18,778 nt of DNA from Cochliopodium minus (taxonomy: Eukaryota; Discosea; Himatismenida; Cochliopodiidae). Shown in pieces: positions 1 through 10,609 of this stretch. The notes under the pieces are model-generated. The model did no database searches and was not told the DNA's origin. It saw only the letters and a program-made list of their open reading frames with translations. Positions within the stretch are counted from its first letter, which is position 1. Each line of letters opens with the position of its first letter. Location of the stretch: contig JAMYWO010000478.1 of assembly GCA_024220525.1 (NCBI GenBank), positions 1,552 through 20,329 on the forward strand. Direction: 5' to 3'. The translations under genes were made by a program, and so were the position numbers.

Positions 1-19
1 AAACTAAATCTCCATTTAG

Positions 20-3000
20 CCAGACACATTATTACATATACTTCTTATCTCTATCTTCCAAACCCAACTAGAAGAAAGGAGAAAAGAGCTGCTAAACTCA
101 AGAGAAGCATGGAATTGTCTTCTCCAAATAATAGAACTCCTTTCCCCTCCCAGCATGGTCTCCCATCCCGGCGCCCAGAACAAGACGCCCATGCATCTCA
201 TGGCTGAAATTGTTTGGAGATCGGAGATACCGAATATCACTTTGGAGATCATAAAAATTTTCGTCAAAAACAAAAATAAAATCATTTTGGACTTGGTTTC
301 TATTTCTGGAAAAAATTTTTTTCATTACTTTTTTTCTGGTATTTTTTTTCTTTTAAAATTTAAATATAGTAAAAGTAAACATATTTTAGAAAAATTTACT
401 TTCAAAAATCTTAGTAATTTTAAAATAATAAATTCCAAAATTTTTTAAATATTATAAAAATATACTTCAATTATACGAAAATTTTTTTTTTTACATAAAA
501 CTTTAAATAAATTTAATTTGAATAAATTTTTAAAATTTTTGAAGAATTCATTTCATTTTTTAAAAAGGAGGAGCAAATTCATTTTCGAAATCAACAGAAG
601 TATTCGAAATATTGAAACTTTTGAAGCAAGAAGGCGTCAACTTTGAAAAAGCTCTCAATTCTTATGACTGCAACTCTCAAACTCCCTTGAGTAACATGTT
701 GGAGAATCAAAGCGAAAGAATTTTTGAATGGGAGAATTTTGAGGAATTAGGAGAAATCATTAGTATGTTATCTAATGACGAAATATTGTCCTATCAAAAC
801 AGGTATAATGATTTTTTAAATTTTGATTCTTTAAACAAAGATATGTTCATCTTTTTTGTTTATAATTTTTAATCACAAAAATTTTAAAATTAAGATGTTT
901 TCATCTTTTGTTTTTTTTTTGTTTTTAAAATTTAAAAAAAACTTTTTTAAATTTGGTTGTTTAAATTAAGAAATATTAAATTTTTTTCTTATCACAACAA
1001 TTTTTTCATATAAATTATTTTTTTTTTTAAAAAAAATAAAAAACAAAGATTTGGATCAACACCTTTACATTCTTTCATAAACACCATGCAACTGAAAAGT
1101 GGAAGAAAAACACATCCTCTCATCAAATACATTCTCATGGGACAACAAGGCGGGAAATACTTTTTGCAAACCATCCGTATGTTGCTTCCCAAAAAGAAGG
1201 AAGAGGCCATCAGATCCCTCAAAAAAAAAACCATCTCTGGTGATACTGTTGTTCATACTTTAATAAGAAATGTAATTTTGGTTTTTATCATTAAAAAATA
1301 TAACTTTTTTGATATAATCACAAAAAAATAACAAAATTTTAATTCATTTTAATTATTTTTTATTTTAATTTTTTGATTTTAATTTATTAATTTTTATTCG
1401 TTTTGAGATTATTTTTTATTTTTTATATTTTTATTTCTTATTTTTCAATTTTTATTATTTTTTTAATTCTATTATTTATTTTTTATTTTAGATTTTTAGT
1501 TTAATAAGTTATTTTAATATAATTAGTTGTTTTAATTTAATTAGTTGTTTTAATTTTTTCTTTTTCATAATTGATAGATATTCATAGATTCAAACACAAA
1601 CAAAGTGGACACAAACACCCAAAAATTACAAAGTGTGTTCATCAAATCGTTTAAAAGCGCGTTTTCAAAAGTGATTGGAGAACACGCTTTCGATTCATTG
1701 CTTGGAATGAAAAACTCGGAGGGCTTCACTCCTTTGCATATTGCCGTTACTTTGGTCACCAACCAAAACTACAGTTGCATCAAGCATCTTGTCACCAATG
1801 ATAATATCATTTCTCGTGATAAATTTGGTAAAAAAAAAATAATATTATAAAAAAAAATAATATAATAATAAAATAAAAAATAAAATGAAATAAAATAATA
1901 AATAAATTAATAATGAAATAAAATAATAATAAAAAATAGAAATTAAAAATAAAAATAATAAAAAATAGAAATTGATAATTAATTAAAAAAATGGAGTGGA
2001 AAAAATAAAATAAAATAAAATAAAATAAAATAAAATAAAATAAAATAAAATAAAATAAAATAAAATAAATAAAATAAAATAAAATAATTAAAATAGGAAA
2101 AATTTTTGATATATAAATAATTAACAAAATAAAATAAAATGAATAAAAACATAAAACAAAATAATGAAATAACAAAAAAATTTTTGAAAATAATGTAAAA
2201 ATAATAATAATAATTAATAATTAATGGGAATAAAAAAAATATAAAATAATAATGAAACAAAAAATTTTGAAAAAGGAAACATACCACTTCATACATTGAT
2301 ACCTCAAGTGACCAAAATAGATTTCCCTTTATTTTTAAATTTACAAGAAGTGTTGTCACAGTCAAACTTTATCGACTTGGAGGTGAAAGATTTCTGCGAT
2401 TACAACGGAAACACTCCTTTGCATTCCCTCATTTTGTTTTTGATTCAAAAGGAGAAACATAAGACTACTAGAAGTGAGGATAAGTTGTCCAAGTTGTTGG
2501 GTGTGAGTAGTAATGATTTGGGGAAAAATGGTAAAATTTAAAAAAAAATTAATAAAAAATTAAAAATCAAAAATTAAAAAAAAATTAATCAAAAAATTAA
2601 TCAAAAATCAAAAATCAAAAATAAAATAATCAAAAATAATCAAAAATCAAATTAAAAAATAAATAAAAATAATCAAAATTAATCAAAAATCAAAATAAAA
2701 AATAAATAAAATTAAATAAATTATTACCAAAGATAAAACGACTCCTCCATTGAAAGTCAAGAAAAAGGAAAAGAAGAAAGATTTAAGAAATTCCACAAAA
2801 AATAATTACAATAAAGTAAAAAAAAAAAACAATTGAAATAAACCCTAAACTAAAAAATTTATTTTTTAAAATTAGAATGACTTGAGAGTTTCTGTAAAAC
2901 AAAATAATATTTTTGAAAGTACTGGAAACTCTTCCAATAACTCTCCCAACACAGATCCTATCAATAAGTCTGTAGATTTACAAAATGCTTTTAACTCTGA

Positions 3001-3505
3001 GCCATTGAAAAGAGAATCAGAAAAAGATGATCTGTAAAACAAAAAAAAATATTATTTTTTAAATGTTTTACTCAATTAATTTTCAAATTTTTTTTTTAGA
3101 AAATCTTTCAAATCAACAATGGATCTATCTACTTCTAGCAAAAACACCAAAGTGTTGTTAAGATCATCAGACAAGAAGGATAAAATAAACCTCACATTTT
3201 CTAAGGAAGACTTGTTAAAAGAAAATAAGTTTCTAACTTTGTTAATATCCAAATTAATTTCTCCAAACAATGTTTTAATTCAAAACAGAAACGGAAAAGT
3301 TCCTTTGCAAGTTGTCCCTGAAGATCAAAACGTTTTGTTTGAAAGCCTTTTGCAACTTTATGGCGAAAAAGCAGATGGGATAATTATTGGGGAGGACAAG
3401 GATGAATACTTTGTTGGACACAAATACGATGAGTTTTACAACAATATGAAAAACAGAAGTTTTAAAATCAAAAAACCAACATTGGAGATAAAGTCAGATT
3501 ATTGA
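20..3505 (+). CDS. Ankyrin-repeat protein, 5'-truncated by window edge
   Basis: Proposed exons are 20(or 24)-338, 568-802, 1049-1271, 1578-1827, 2276-2530, 2733-2815, 2876-3033 and 3100-3505. All junctions are GT-AG and keep frame, giving about 640 residues with a TGA stop at 3503-3505. The window opens inside an intron, so the start codon lies upstream. Successive exons carry ankyrin signatures of the TPLH type: TLLHILL, KTPMHLM, GKNFFHYFF, SQTPLSNML, GSTPLHSFI, GDTVVHTLI, GFTPLHIAV, GNIPLHTLI, GNTPLHSLI and, weaker, KTTPPLK and GKVPLQVV. Spacing between motifs is mostly longer than the usual 33 residues, so the repeats carry long inserts or are degenerate. Exons 6-8 encode a Lys-rich and then a Ser/Asn-rich linker, followed by a last degenerate repeat. 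Ankyrin repeats are protein-binding scaffolds; no catalytic domain is visible in this part, and the missing N-terminus could hold one. Repeat family is secure; cellular role unknown. Confidence 0.85.
1272..1577 (+). other. Intron of the ankyrin gene
   Basis: A 306-base intron of almost pure A/T between TLIRN and IFIDSN, phase 0. It starts GTAATT and the chosen acceptor is TAG at 1575-1577. I see no gene, RNA or structured repeat in it. Confidence 0.75.
1828..2275 (+). other. Large repeat-filled intron of the ankyrin gene
   Basis: A 448-base intron, the longest in this gene, starting GTAAAA and ending AAAAAG. It splits a glycine codon just before NIPLH in phase 1. It consists of A-rich simple sequence, including a long TAAAA microsatellite. 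Long open frames on the opposite strand here are produced by that repeat and are not genes. Confidence 0.85.
2001..2087. repeat. (TAAAA)n microsatellite
   Basis: Twelve perfect TAAAA units run from 2006 to 2065, followed by a one-base phase slip and about four more units to 2087. The repeat is wholly intronic. Arrays of this kind are prone to length change by slippage. Confidence 0.95.
2531..2732 (+). repeat. Degenerate AATCAAAA-type simple repeat filling an ankyrin-gene intron
   Basis: This intron, GTAAAA to CCAAAG, is built of irregular copies of short words such as AATCAAAA and AATTAAAA. No other signal is seen in it. Confidence 0.75.
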
Positions 3506-3715
3506 AAAAAAAAAATTTAATTATAATTTAAATTAGCACTCGTATGAAACATTTTTTTTTTTTTTTTTCTTCTCAAACATCCAAAAAAAGGAAAGGGGCG
3601 TGATGATCAGCCAAACTTATAACTACAATTAATTTTTGTAAAAAAATAAATTTTAATAAAAACAAAAACATGTGTGTAATAAAAAAAAATATTATTATTA
3701 TTAATAAAAACAAAA
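3506..3715. other. Convergent intergenic gap (3' ends of two genes)
   Basis: 210 bases between the stop of the ankyrin gene on the + strand and the stop of the phosphatase gene on the - strand. The DNA is A/T homopolymers except for a short GC-richer island around 3587-3620. Both 3' untranslated regions must lie here. No RNA gene could be supported. Confidence 0.7.
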
Positions 3716-6700
3716 TCATTTCTTAAACCAGTTGGCAGAAGATTGCTTTTTAGGCTTTTTCAGCTTAGAACTAGTAGAACAAAAAATGACCAAAATACTA
3801 ATGTTATCAGTATTATTCCTAGAATAAGCAATGTCTCTAAGGATAGTAGCAACCAAATGCCTAGACTTTTTGTTAGCCATGTTCTCGTTGACGATTTTGA
3901 CGGCTTCTTGGCTTGAGACGACGTCCCATAGGCCGTCGCAGGCGATGATGCAGAAGTCTCCTTTGACCACTTGGTTGATTGAGCCTATCTCTGGTTCGCA
4001 ATTCATCCCATATTTTTTGTATTTAAAATCTCCAAACGATTTCGTTACCTTTAAAATTACAATAACAAAAATTTAAAAATAAATAAAAAAAATCAAAAAA
4101 ATTAATGTCAAACAAAAAATATCATTAAAAAATAATAACAAAAAAAAATTAAATCTTTTAAAAAAAAAATGAAAAAAAAAAATTGTTTTTTTAACCATTA
4201 AATCACCCATTAATCTGTTAGATTCAGTTAAATAACCATTGGACAATTTTATTCTGTCTCTTTCTGATCTCAGAGAACCGTGGTGATCGTTAGAGTGAAT
4301 TATCTCCTGCTTGGAGCAGCTGTAGTAAACCACTCTACTGTCCCCACAAATGCCCCAAAACAACGAATTTCCATACACCACAACAACTTTTTAAAAATAA
4401 AAAATAAAAAATAAGAAAAAATAAAAAATTAAAAATGAAAAAAAAAAAATTAAATTTTACTTGCTGCGGTGGCTCCACTTTCTTCTTTGTCCAGCCCATT
4501 TCTTTTTCTGTCTTTGTAGCACAAAGAAAGATCTTTATTCAATTTTGTGAAGAGTCTCCCAAGAGTTTCTTCATTCCAACTATTGAATAATAAAAAAAAT
4601 AAAAATAAGATAAAATAAAATAAAATAAAATAAAATGATAAACAAAATAAAATGAAAAAAAATGAAAAATTTTTTACCTCGTCCATTTTTCGTATATTTG
4701 TTTGGCTGAACTAACTAAATTTTTAGCCAAATAATTAGATACAAAACTTCCTCCATGTCCTATTCAAAAAAAAAAAAAAAATTAAATAAAAAAAATTTCA
4801 AAATAAAAATAAAAAAAAATATTTAAAAATAAAAAATTAAGATTTAAAAAAAATAATTTTTAAAAAATAATTTTTAACATAAAATAAAAATATGAAAATT
4901 TTTACCATCAAATACAGAAAAAAGAGAGTAGGGAGTTTGCACAATCGGTGATAAATTAGGGCTGGAGTATGGCTGTGGAAATTCTTCGACAACACAAACT
5001 AAGCTGTCCTCTTGAGAGGGTCTTTTGAAGAAATATAAAAAAAAAAAAAATGAAATTGAAAAAATACCAAAAAAAAATATTAATAAAAAAAATATTAAAA
5101 AAATATTAATAAAAAAATAATTAAGAAAAAATATTAATAAAAAAAAAAATGATTAATAAAAAATCTTTAAAGTACCTTCTTCCTTTCATTTCTGCCCAAA
5201 AAATGTTGTCGTTGGCGTCCCTCCAACTACTGCTGTTGTTCATTTCGCTCTTGCTCAAAACATTTTGACACACGTCCGCGTCCACTCTTATCCCCACGAT
5301 CTGAGACAAGATCAAATGTGGTGTTTCAAAATTGATTTTGTCTAAAAATTAAAAAAAAAATAATATTTCTTTTAGATTTTTTATTTTTAAATTTAGAATT
5401 TTTTTTTTTTTTTTTATTAATATTATTTTAATTTTTTTTTAATTTTTAAATTTTTTGTTTAATTTTTTTGTTTAATTTTTTTTACCCAATTGGGAACAAT
5501 ACATTAGTTTCAATATTTTTAGGTTGACGAGAGGCTGCATCTCGATCAAGAGTAGCTCATGGTTGTTTGAAATGTCCATATCTTCCACTCCAATAAAAAC
5601 ACTTTTTTTCAAAGCAAAATAAATATAAAAAAGGTAAGAAATAAAAATAATAAATTTAAATAAAAAATAATCATTAAAAAAATAATTTTCTAAAAAATAA
5701 AAAGATTGAAAAATAATAAAAAAATAATTGAGACATCAAATGTGTAAGAAATAAAAATTTATATATTTAAATTGAAAATAAATAAAAATAAGGTTAAAAT
5801 TGAAAAAAAAACAAAAACAAAAACAAAAACAAAAACAAAACATTAGAAATAAAAAATAAATAAAGGTTTTTTACTTGAAAAAATTAGAAAGGGTACTGAA
5901 TCTGTTGTATGAAAGATTTAATTCAGTGAGACTAGATTGAGTGATTTCAGAGTTCATTTCTATTTTCTCGATGAGATTATTGTTCGCTACGAGTGTTTGA
6001 AGGGAGCTGAATTTGGTGGCGAGGTCCATTGGTAACTCTTTCAGACTATTGTTCGATATCACAATTGACTAAAGACATCAACAAATATAAATAAAAACAA
6101 ATAAAAAAAAATTTTTTATAAATAAAAAATGAAATTAAAAAAAAAAAATTAAAAAAAAAAAAAATGAAAAAATTTACGCTTAAAGATGGCAAAACGAGAT
6201 TATCAATGGTTTCAATTCGGTTTCCAGGCACAGAAAGCTCTCCCAAAGCCTTCAAATCAACAAAGGTATCTGGAAAAACCTTAAGTCTGTTGTGTCCGAC
6301 AATGAGTTTTCTCAAGTTGGTGGCGAGTTGTATGGTAGAAGGTAGCTCCTCTATTTCGTTCAAAGATAAATTCAACCTGACAAAAAAAAATCAAAATAAA
6401 AAATCAAAACTTTAAAAATGAAACTTTATAAGGTGAAAATTTTTAATGTCTAAAATGAATTTTAAGAAAAATATATTTAATCAAAAAATGTTATTAAAAT
6501 AATCTTGATTAAAAATAATGGACATATTTTAAAAATAAAATTACCTTTGCAAGTTAGTGTGTAAGTCTGTGAAAAAATAAGAAGGAATTTCTTTGATGCG
6601 GTTTCCCCAAGCAGAAAAATCAGAAATGACCATGGTATAAGTGTTCTCCGAACTATTCTGCTCTTTGATATCCACCAAAATATGATTAGGAGATTCCCTA

Positions 6701-8015
6701 TTCAAAACAAGGGCGTTTTCTTCTTTATAAGGCCACAAATTTTTGAGATTATTAGAATCGATCCAAAAAATAGAGAGTTTGCTCATCGATAAGATTTCGT
6801 TGGTTATTTCTTCTATTCTGTTGTACGAGAGATCTAGCTCGAGCACTTCTGTGAGCTTGACCAATTCGGGTGGAAACTTTTCTATTTCGTTGTTGTGGAG
6901 GCGGAGGAACTTGAGTTTGGGGGCCGAGCACACTTCCGAGAAGGATTTCAGCATGTTTCGAGAAATGTCCAAATTTGTTAGTTTTTCTAAACTCGCTGTG
7001 GATTTTAAATGAAAATAAATTTATTTGCAAAATTTTGATAAAACTTTTTAAAAAATAGAAATAAATTTTTCATATTTTTAAAAATGTTGTTATTTAGAAG
7101 TATTGTGGTTTTAAATAAATGTCAGAAACTCTCCAAAAAAATTTTTCTTAGTTTTTATGAAATGATCAATCAAATTATATATATAAATTAAAAAATTTTT
7201 TGCATACAAAATAGGTTCGGCAAAGATTCCAATTTGTTGCCAGATAAATTGAGAGTGGAAAGAAACTTGAGTGAGAAGAAGTTATCAGAGAGAGATGCGA
7301 TGTTATTCTTGGAGAGATCGAGATGATAGAGGGTATTGGCACTTGCCATCAAACATTCGCAATCAATAGACTCCAAATCACTTTTCATTATCTCCACCTT
7401 CTTCAGATGAGTATAATTCTGCTTGATGGTCTTGATGTTGTTGTATATCGATTTTATATCGCTGATAGTAATTGGGAGATTATCTATCTCTTCTATATAA
7501 TTGTCATTGAATACTATGGAGGTTAGATTTGCGAGATTTTTGAGATTTGGCAACGATTTGAGATAATTGAACGAGAGATCTATCCTTTGAAGTTTTTGAA
7601 GTTGATCTAGGTCTCCCGGCAAGATCTTTATCGAATTGGAAATCAATGATATCTCCACTAAAGAGGTACAGGTTATTATATTGAGTATTGCTGCATCATT
7701 CAGCCTATTCAACCCAAAATCGCATTTTTTCAGATTTGTCAATGTTGAGAGAGGGGTGGTTATCTTGCTTATTTGATTATTGTAGAAATTGATCGATGTC
7801 AATGCTGTGCAATTTAATATCGATGGTGGTATTGATCTCACCAGATTATTGGAAAAGTTCATCGTCTTCAGATTCACCAATACCCTGCAGATCTTATCTA
7901 TATCCGGTATTTTGTTGAATGCCAATGATAATGACGTCAAATTTACAAATGACAATATTTCATTGGGTATTGTTTTCAATTTTTTGTTGTTTACATTATA
8001 TACGGTTTGATCCAT
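3716..8015 (-). CDS. LRR-PP2C protein phosphatase (PHLPP-like architecture)
   Basis: Eleven exons on the - strand: 7208-8015, 6545-6995, 6178-6376, 5875-6068, 5486-5601, 5176-5341, 4906-5021, 4678-4759, 4461-4579, 4196-4386 and 3716-4048. They join in frame to 924 residues plus TGA. An in-frame TAG 12 bases upstream fixes the ATG at 8015. Residues 1 to about 590 are leucine-rich repeats (typical pieces: LDLSKNNI, LNLSGNKL, LDLSYNRI, LNLSLNEI). From about 635 a PP2C metal-dependent Ser/Thr phosphatase domain carries the expected motifs in order: GRRPSQED near 643-650, FDGHGG 682-687, GATAA 746-750, GDSR 765-768, VTKSFGD 815-821, CDGLWD 851-856 and TDN 894-896. The metal-binding Asp residues of the family (in DGH, DG and DN) are present, so it looks active. 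There is no visible membrane segment, cyclase domain or PH domain. LRR plus PP2C is known from PHLPP phosphatases and from fungal adenylate cyclases. The substrate is unknown; the LRRs probably choose it. Confidence 0.93.
4611..4635. repeat. (TAAAA)5 microsatellite in a phosphatase intron
   Basis: Five perfect TAAAA units in the intron between the exons at 4461-4579 and 4678-4759. It is the same motif as the larger array near 2006. Confidence 0.9.
5812..5841. repeat. (CAAAAA)n simple repeat in a phosphatase intron
   Basis: Four perfect CAAAAA units followed by a shorter one, in the intron between the exons at 5486-5601 and 5875-6068. Confidence 0.9.
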
Positions 8016-8469
8016 CTTTACAATCTATATTTATGATTATATGTCTCCAATATAAAAAAAAAAATTTAAAATTTTTTTCTATTTCTTTCTCGAAATCAAT
8101 AAAATAAAAAGAGGCTTTATGATATGAATTGATTGTGGCTCCTTTTTTTATTTTTTCTTTCTTTCTTTGTTGAGAGATAATAAAATTCCAAATATAAATT
8201 TTTTTTTTTTTATATTTTTTTTATATTTTGAATTTGAAGAAAAGGAAAATTCTTTATTATTTTCTATTTGGATAGGTGGTATCTCCAAGGTTTTAAGTTC
8301 AAATGTAGAAAGTTTTTTTTTTGATATTTTACTTTTTGAGTATTGGATTTATTTAAAGGTATTCAAAAAAATTCAAACATTCTTCTGTATTTTCGGTTGA
8401 TAAAATAAAATTAATAAATTATGAAAAGATAATTGATCTAAGAAAGGAAAACTTTAAAAATAATTTATT
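8016..8469. other. Intergenic region: phosphatase promoter and 3' UTR of the upstream gene
   Basis: 454 bases between the start of the phosphatase gene at 8015 and the stop of the transcription-factor gene at 8470, both on the - strand. The phosphatase promoter and 5' UTR should lie in the lower part. A + strand open frame at 8167-8400 has a Phe-rich beginning and a more complex second half, but no start ATG or family match; I do not call it a gene. Confidence 0.6.
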
Positions 8470-10609
8470 TTATACATTGATCTCTCCCAAGCCAAAATTG
8501 TTATTAAAACCTTGCTTGGAAGAAGAATTAGAATTAACAAAAGAAAAATTGTTCCAATCGCTAGAGAAAAAATTAGAATCGAAAGTATGAGGATCAGTTA
8601 CAAAGTCTCCCATGTCATAATCATCAATTGCAGTACTTTGATTCTCACCGTCATGCTCATCTCCTTTGTCTTCATCAGCAACGAAATCATTTTCTTTTCT
8701 GTAAGTAAATTTTGTGTCTGTTTTAGAGAAAGAGTGGTTGTCATTGGAGACTTTTATTTGGACTATTGAGGGATCGTGTCGCGGGGTTTGACATATTAGC
8801 GTTTTGGGTCCGTGGAAAGTGGGTATTACTACTACGTTGTCGAATTTGATTCGGAGACAAGGGGTATTTAAGAAATTGAGGCCAATAACAACAACCTTGG
8901 TTCCTAAATTAAAAGAAAAAAATTAATATCTATTTTTGGAAAGTATATGTTAACATTATTAATTTTATTTATCCTTTGAAGATCATTAAATTTTAAATTT
9001 AATCTTAAATTTCTTTTTTTTTTACCTCCTTTTGCTGATCCAAAAGGTGGGATGATTTGAGATACAACAGGCAAAACAGTGTTGGTTGCCTTCATTTGAG
9101 TTGAGTGGGAACATACAAGGAAAGGGATGGACTGGATAGAATGAAGAATAACATACTCTGTCTCGGAAGTGTATTCCTTCAACTCAAATTTCAAAGCAAA
9201 ATGAGTTTCACCTTGTTGATGAGATGTAGAATGAACTTTTAATTTTTTGAAGGGGATGGATACACCTACAGATGATTTGAATGATTTTGGTCCTGTGAGG
9301 TATTTGTCTTCCATTTCTTTGTGGGTATCGCAACGGATGAGCTTTACTCCTACTTCGAGGTTAGGATGATTCTTATCATCTCCCTCTAAGATGATCTTGG
9401 GATTAGGTTTGAGATTTCTCTTGTATACACATCTTTCAGGAGGCTATTTTAGAAAAAAAGGAAATATGAGAAATGGATTTTATATTTTAATTGAATTATT
9501 TTTATTTATGTGTTTTTGATGATGAGGATATATTCGGTATTTTAAATAATATGAAAAAGAATATTCATTTTTCATTTGGTTAATAGAAATATATACAAAA
9601 ATATATATTTTTTTTTTTTCTTTGAGTTCAATCGATTATATTTTATTAAGTTTTTGGAAAATATGAGGAAATATATTTTTTTTACCTGTTCAACAATTCT
9701 TATTGTTACACTACTTTCAACATTACCTTGAAAATCAAGATCAAAATCATCATTTTCATCCATACTCTGATTATCATTGTTATTGGATTGAGTACTATTG
9801 GTATTATTGCCAATCAAAAAATCTCCAGTGAGATCTGTTCCTTCTAAATCATTGAGATCTAAAAGATCATCATCCTGTGGGACGATAGTTTGTACTGGTG
9901 CTTGATATGGAACTATAATCTTCTTCATCTCCAATATCTCGTTGGGATCTAAGAGGATGAGCCTGATGAGATGGATCATCTGCAAAGGGATCAATTTGGG
10001 GAAGTTATTTTGCATGGACATCAATTCATTGATTTCCATCTGGAAGATCTTGAGGAGCGGATCGTAGAGATACCATGATTCTTGCTTCAATTGGAGGATA
10101 TTTTGGAGATATTGTAATTGTTCGTTGACATTTATATTCTGTAATTCCATCTTTATCCCCTTGAGTGTCTCTGGCATCAATGAAGAGAAAAATTGTTGTA
10201 ATTGTTGCAATATTTGTTGATTATGTGCAAATCCTGATTTTTTGTTTAATATCTCACTAATGATCATCAATTGAGATGTGGTCAATGTTTTGAATAATAG
10301 TTCTAATTGATGTAAATTGATTATTGATTTTAGTGAGATCAATCCATCCTTTGGCAACACTGCATTTATCCTATTCAGTTGATTTTGTATTTGTTCATCT
10401 GTCAGTTTCTGTATCGTCAATTGTATCAATCCCAATAATTGATCAGGTGTTGTTCTTTGAAGGAATTGTATCATTTCTTCACCTGAGAAATTTATATTTT
10501 GAGGATGTTGTGAAAATTTCAATAGATAATTGAGATGTGATGGATGTATAGATCTTAAAAAGATCATTAGTTGTAATAATTGTGTATGTATTTCTTTTGC
10601 TGTGTTCAT
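8470..10609 (-). CDS. Putative transcription factor: STAT/Rel-like Ig-fold region plus IPT domain (CudA-like candidate)
   Basis: Three exons on the - strand (9686-10609, 9026-9443, 8470-8903) join in frame to 591 residues plus TAA. Residues 1 to about 235 are Gln/Leu-rich and probably helical. Residues 245-300 are acidic (DDDLLDLNDLEG, DENDDFDLDF) and resemble an activation segment. From about 300 a beta-rich region begins with TIRIVEQPPERCVYKR and NPKIILEG, resembling the opening of STAT or Rel DNA-binding domains, and includes LVCSHSTQMK. Next, PPFGSAKGGTKVVVIGLNF (about 434-456) is a clear IPT/TIG immunoglobulin-like motif. The tail is acidic and Asn/Ser-rich. Such proteins act as nuclear sequence-specific DNA-binding factors. 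Membership of the amoebozoan CudA family, described as STAT-related, is my hypothesis; a Rel-like or novel family is the alternative. No SH2 domain or ankyrin tail is visible. Confidence 0.82.

Noticed and set aside
1807-2365. Two long Phe/Ile/Tyr-rich open frames on the - strand
   Set aside because: They are translations of the TAAAA microsatellite and nearby A/T simple sequence within an ankyrin-gene intron; no domain or normal composition.
3587-3660. Possible C/D snoRNA from a GTGATGA word near 3600
   Set aside because: No matching box D (CTGA) at a suitable distance and no terminal stem; a lone seven-base word is not enough.
8167-8400. 77-codon open frame on the + strand between the phosphatase and transcription-factor genes
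   Set aside because: It needs a non-ATG start and begins with a Phe-rich run from poly-T. The later part is less simple, but nothing supports a gene without RNA data.
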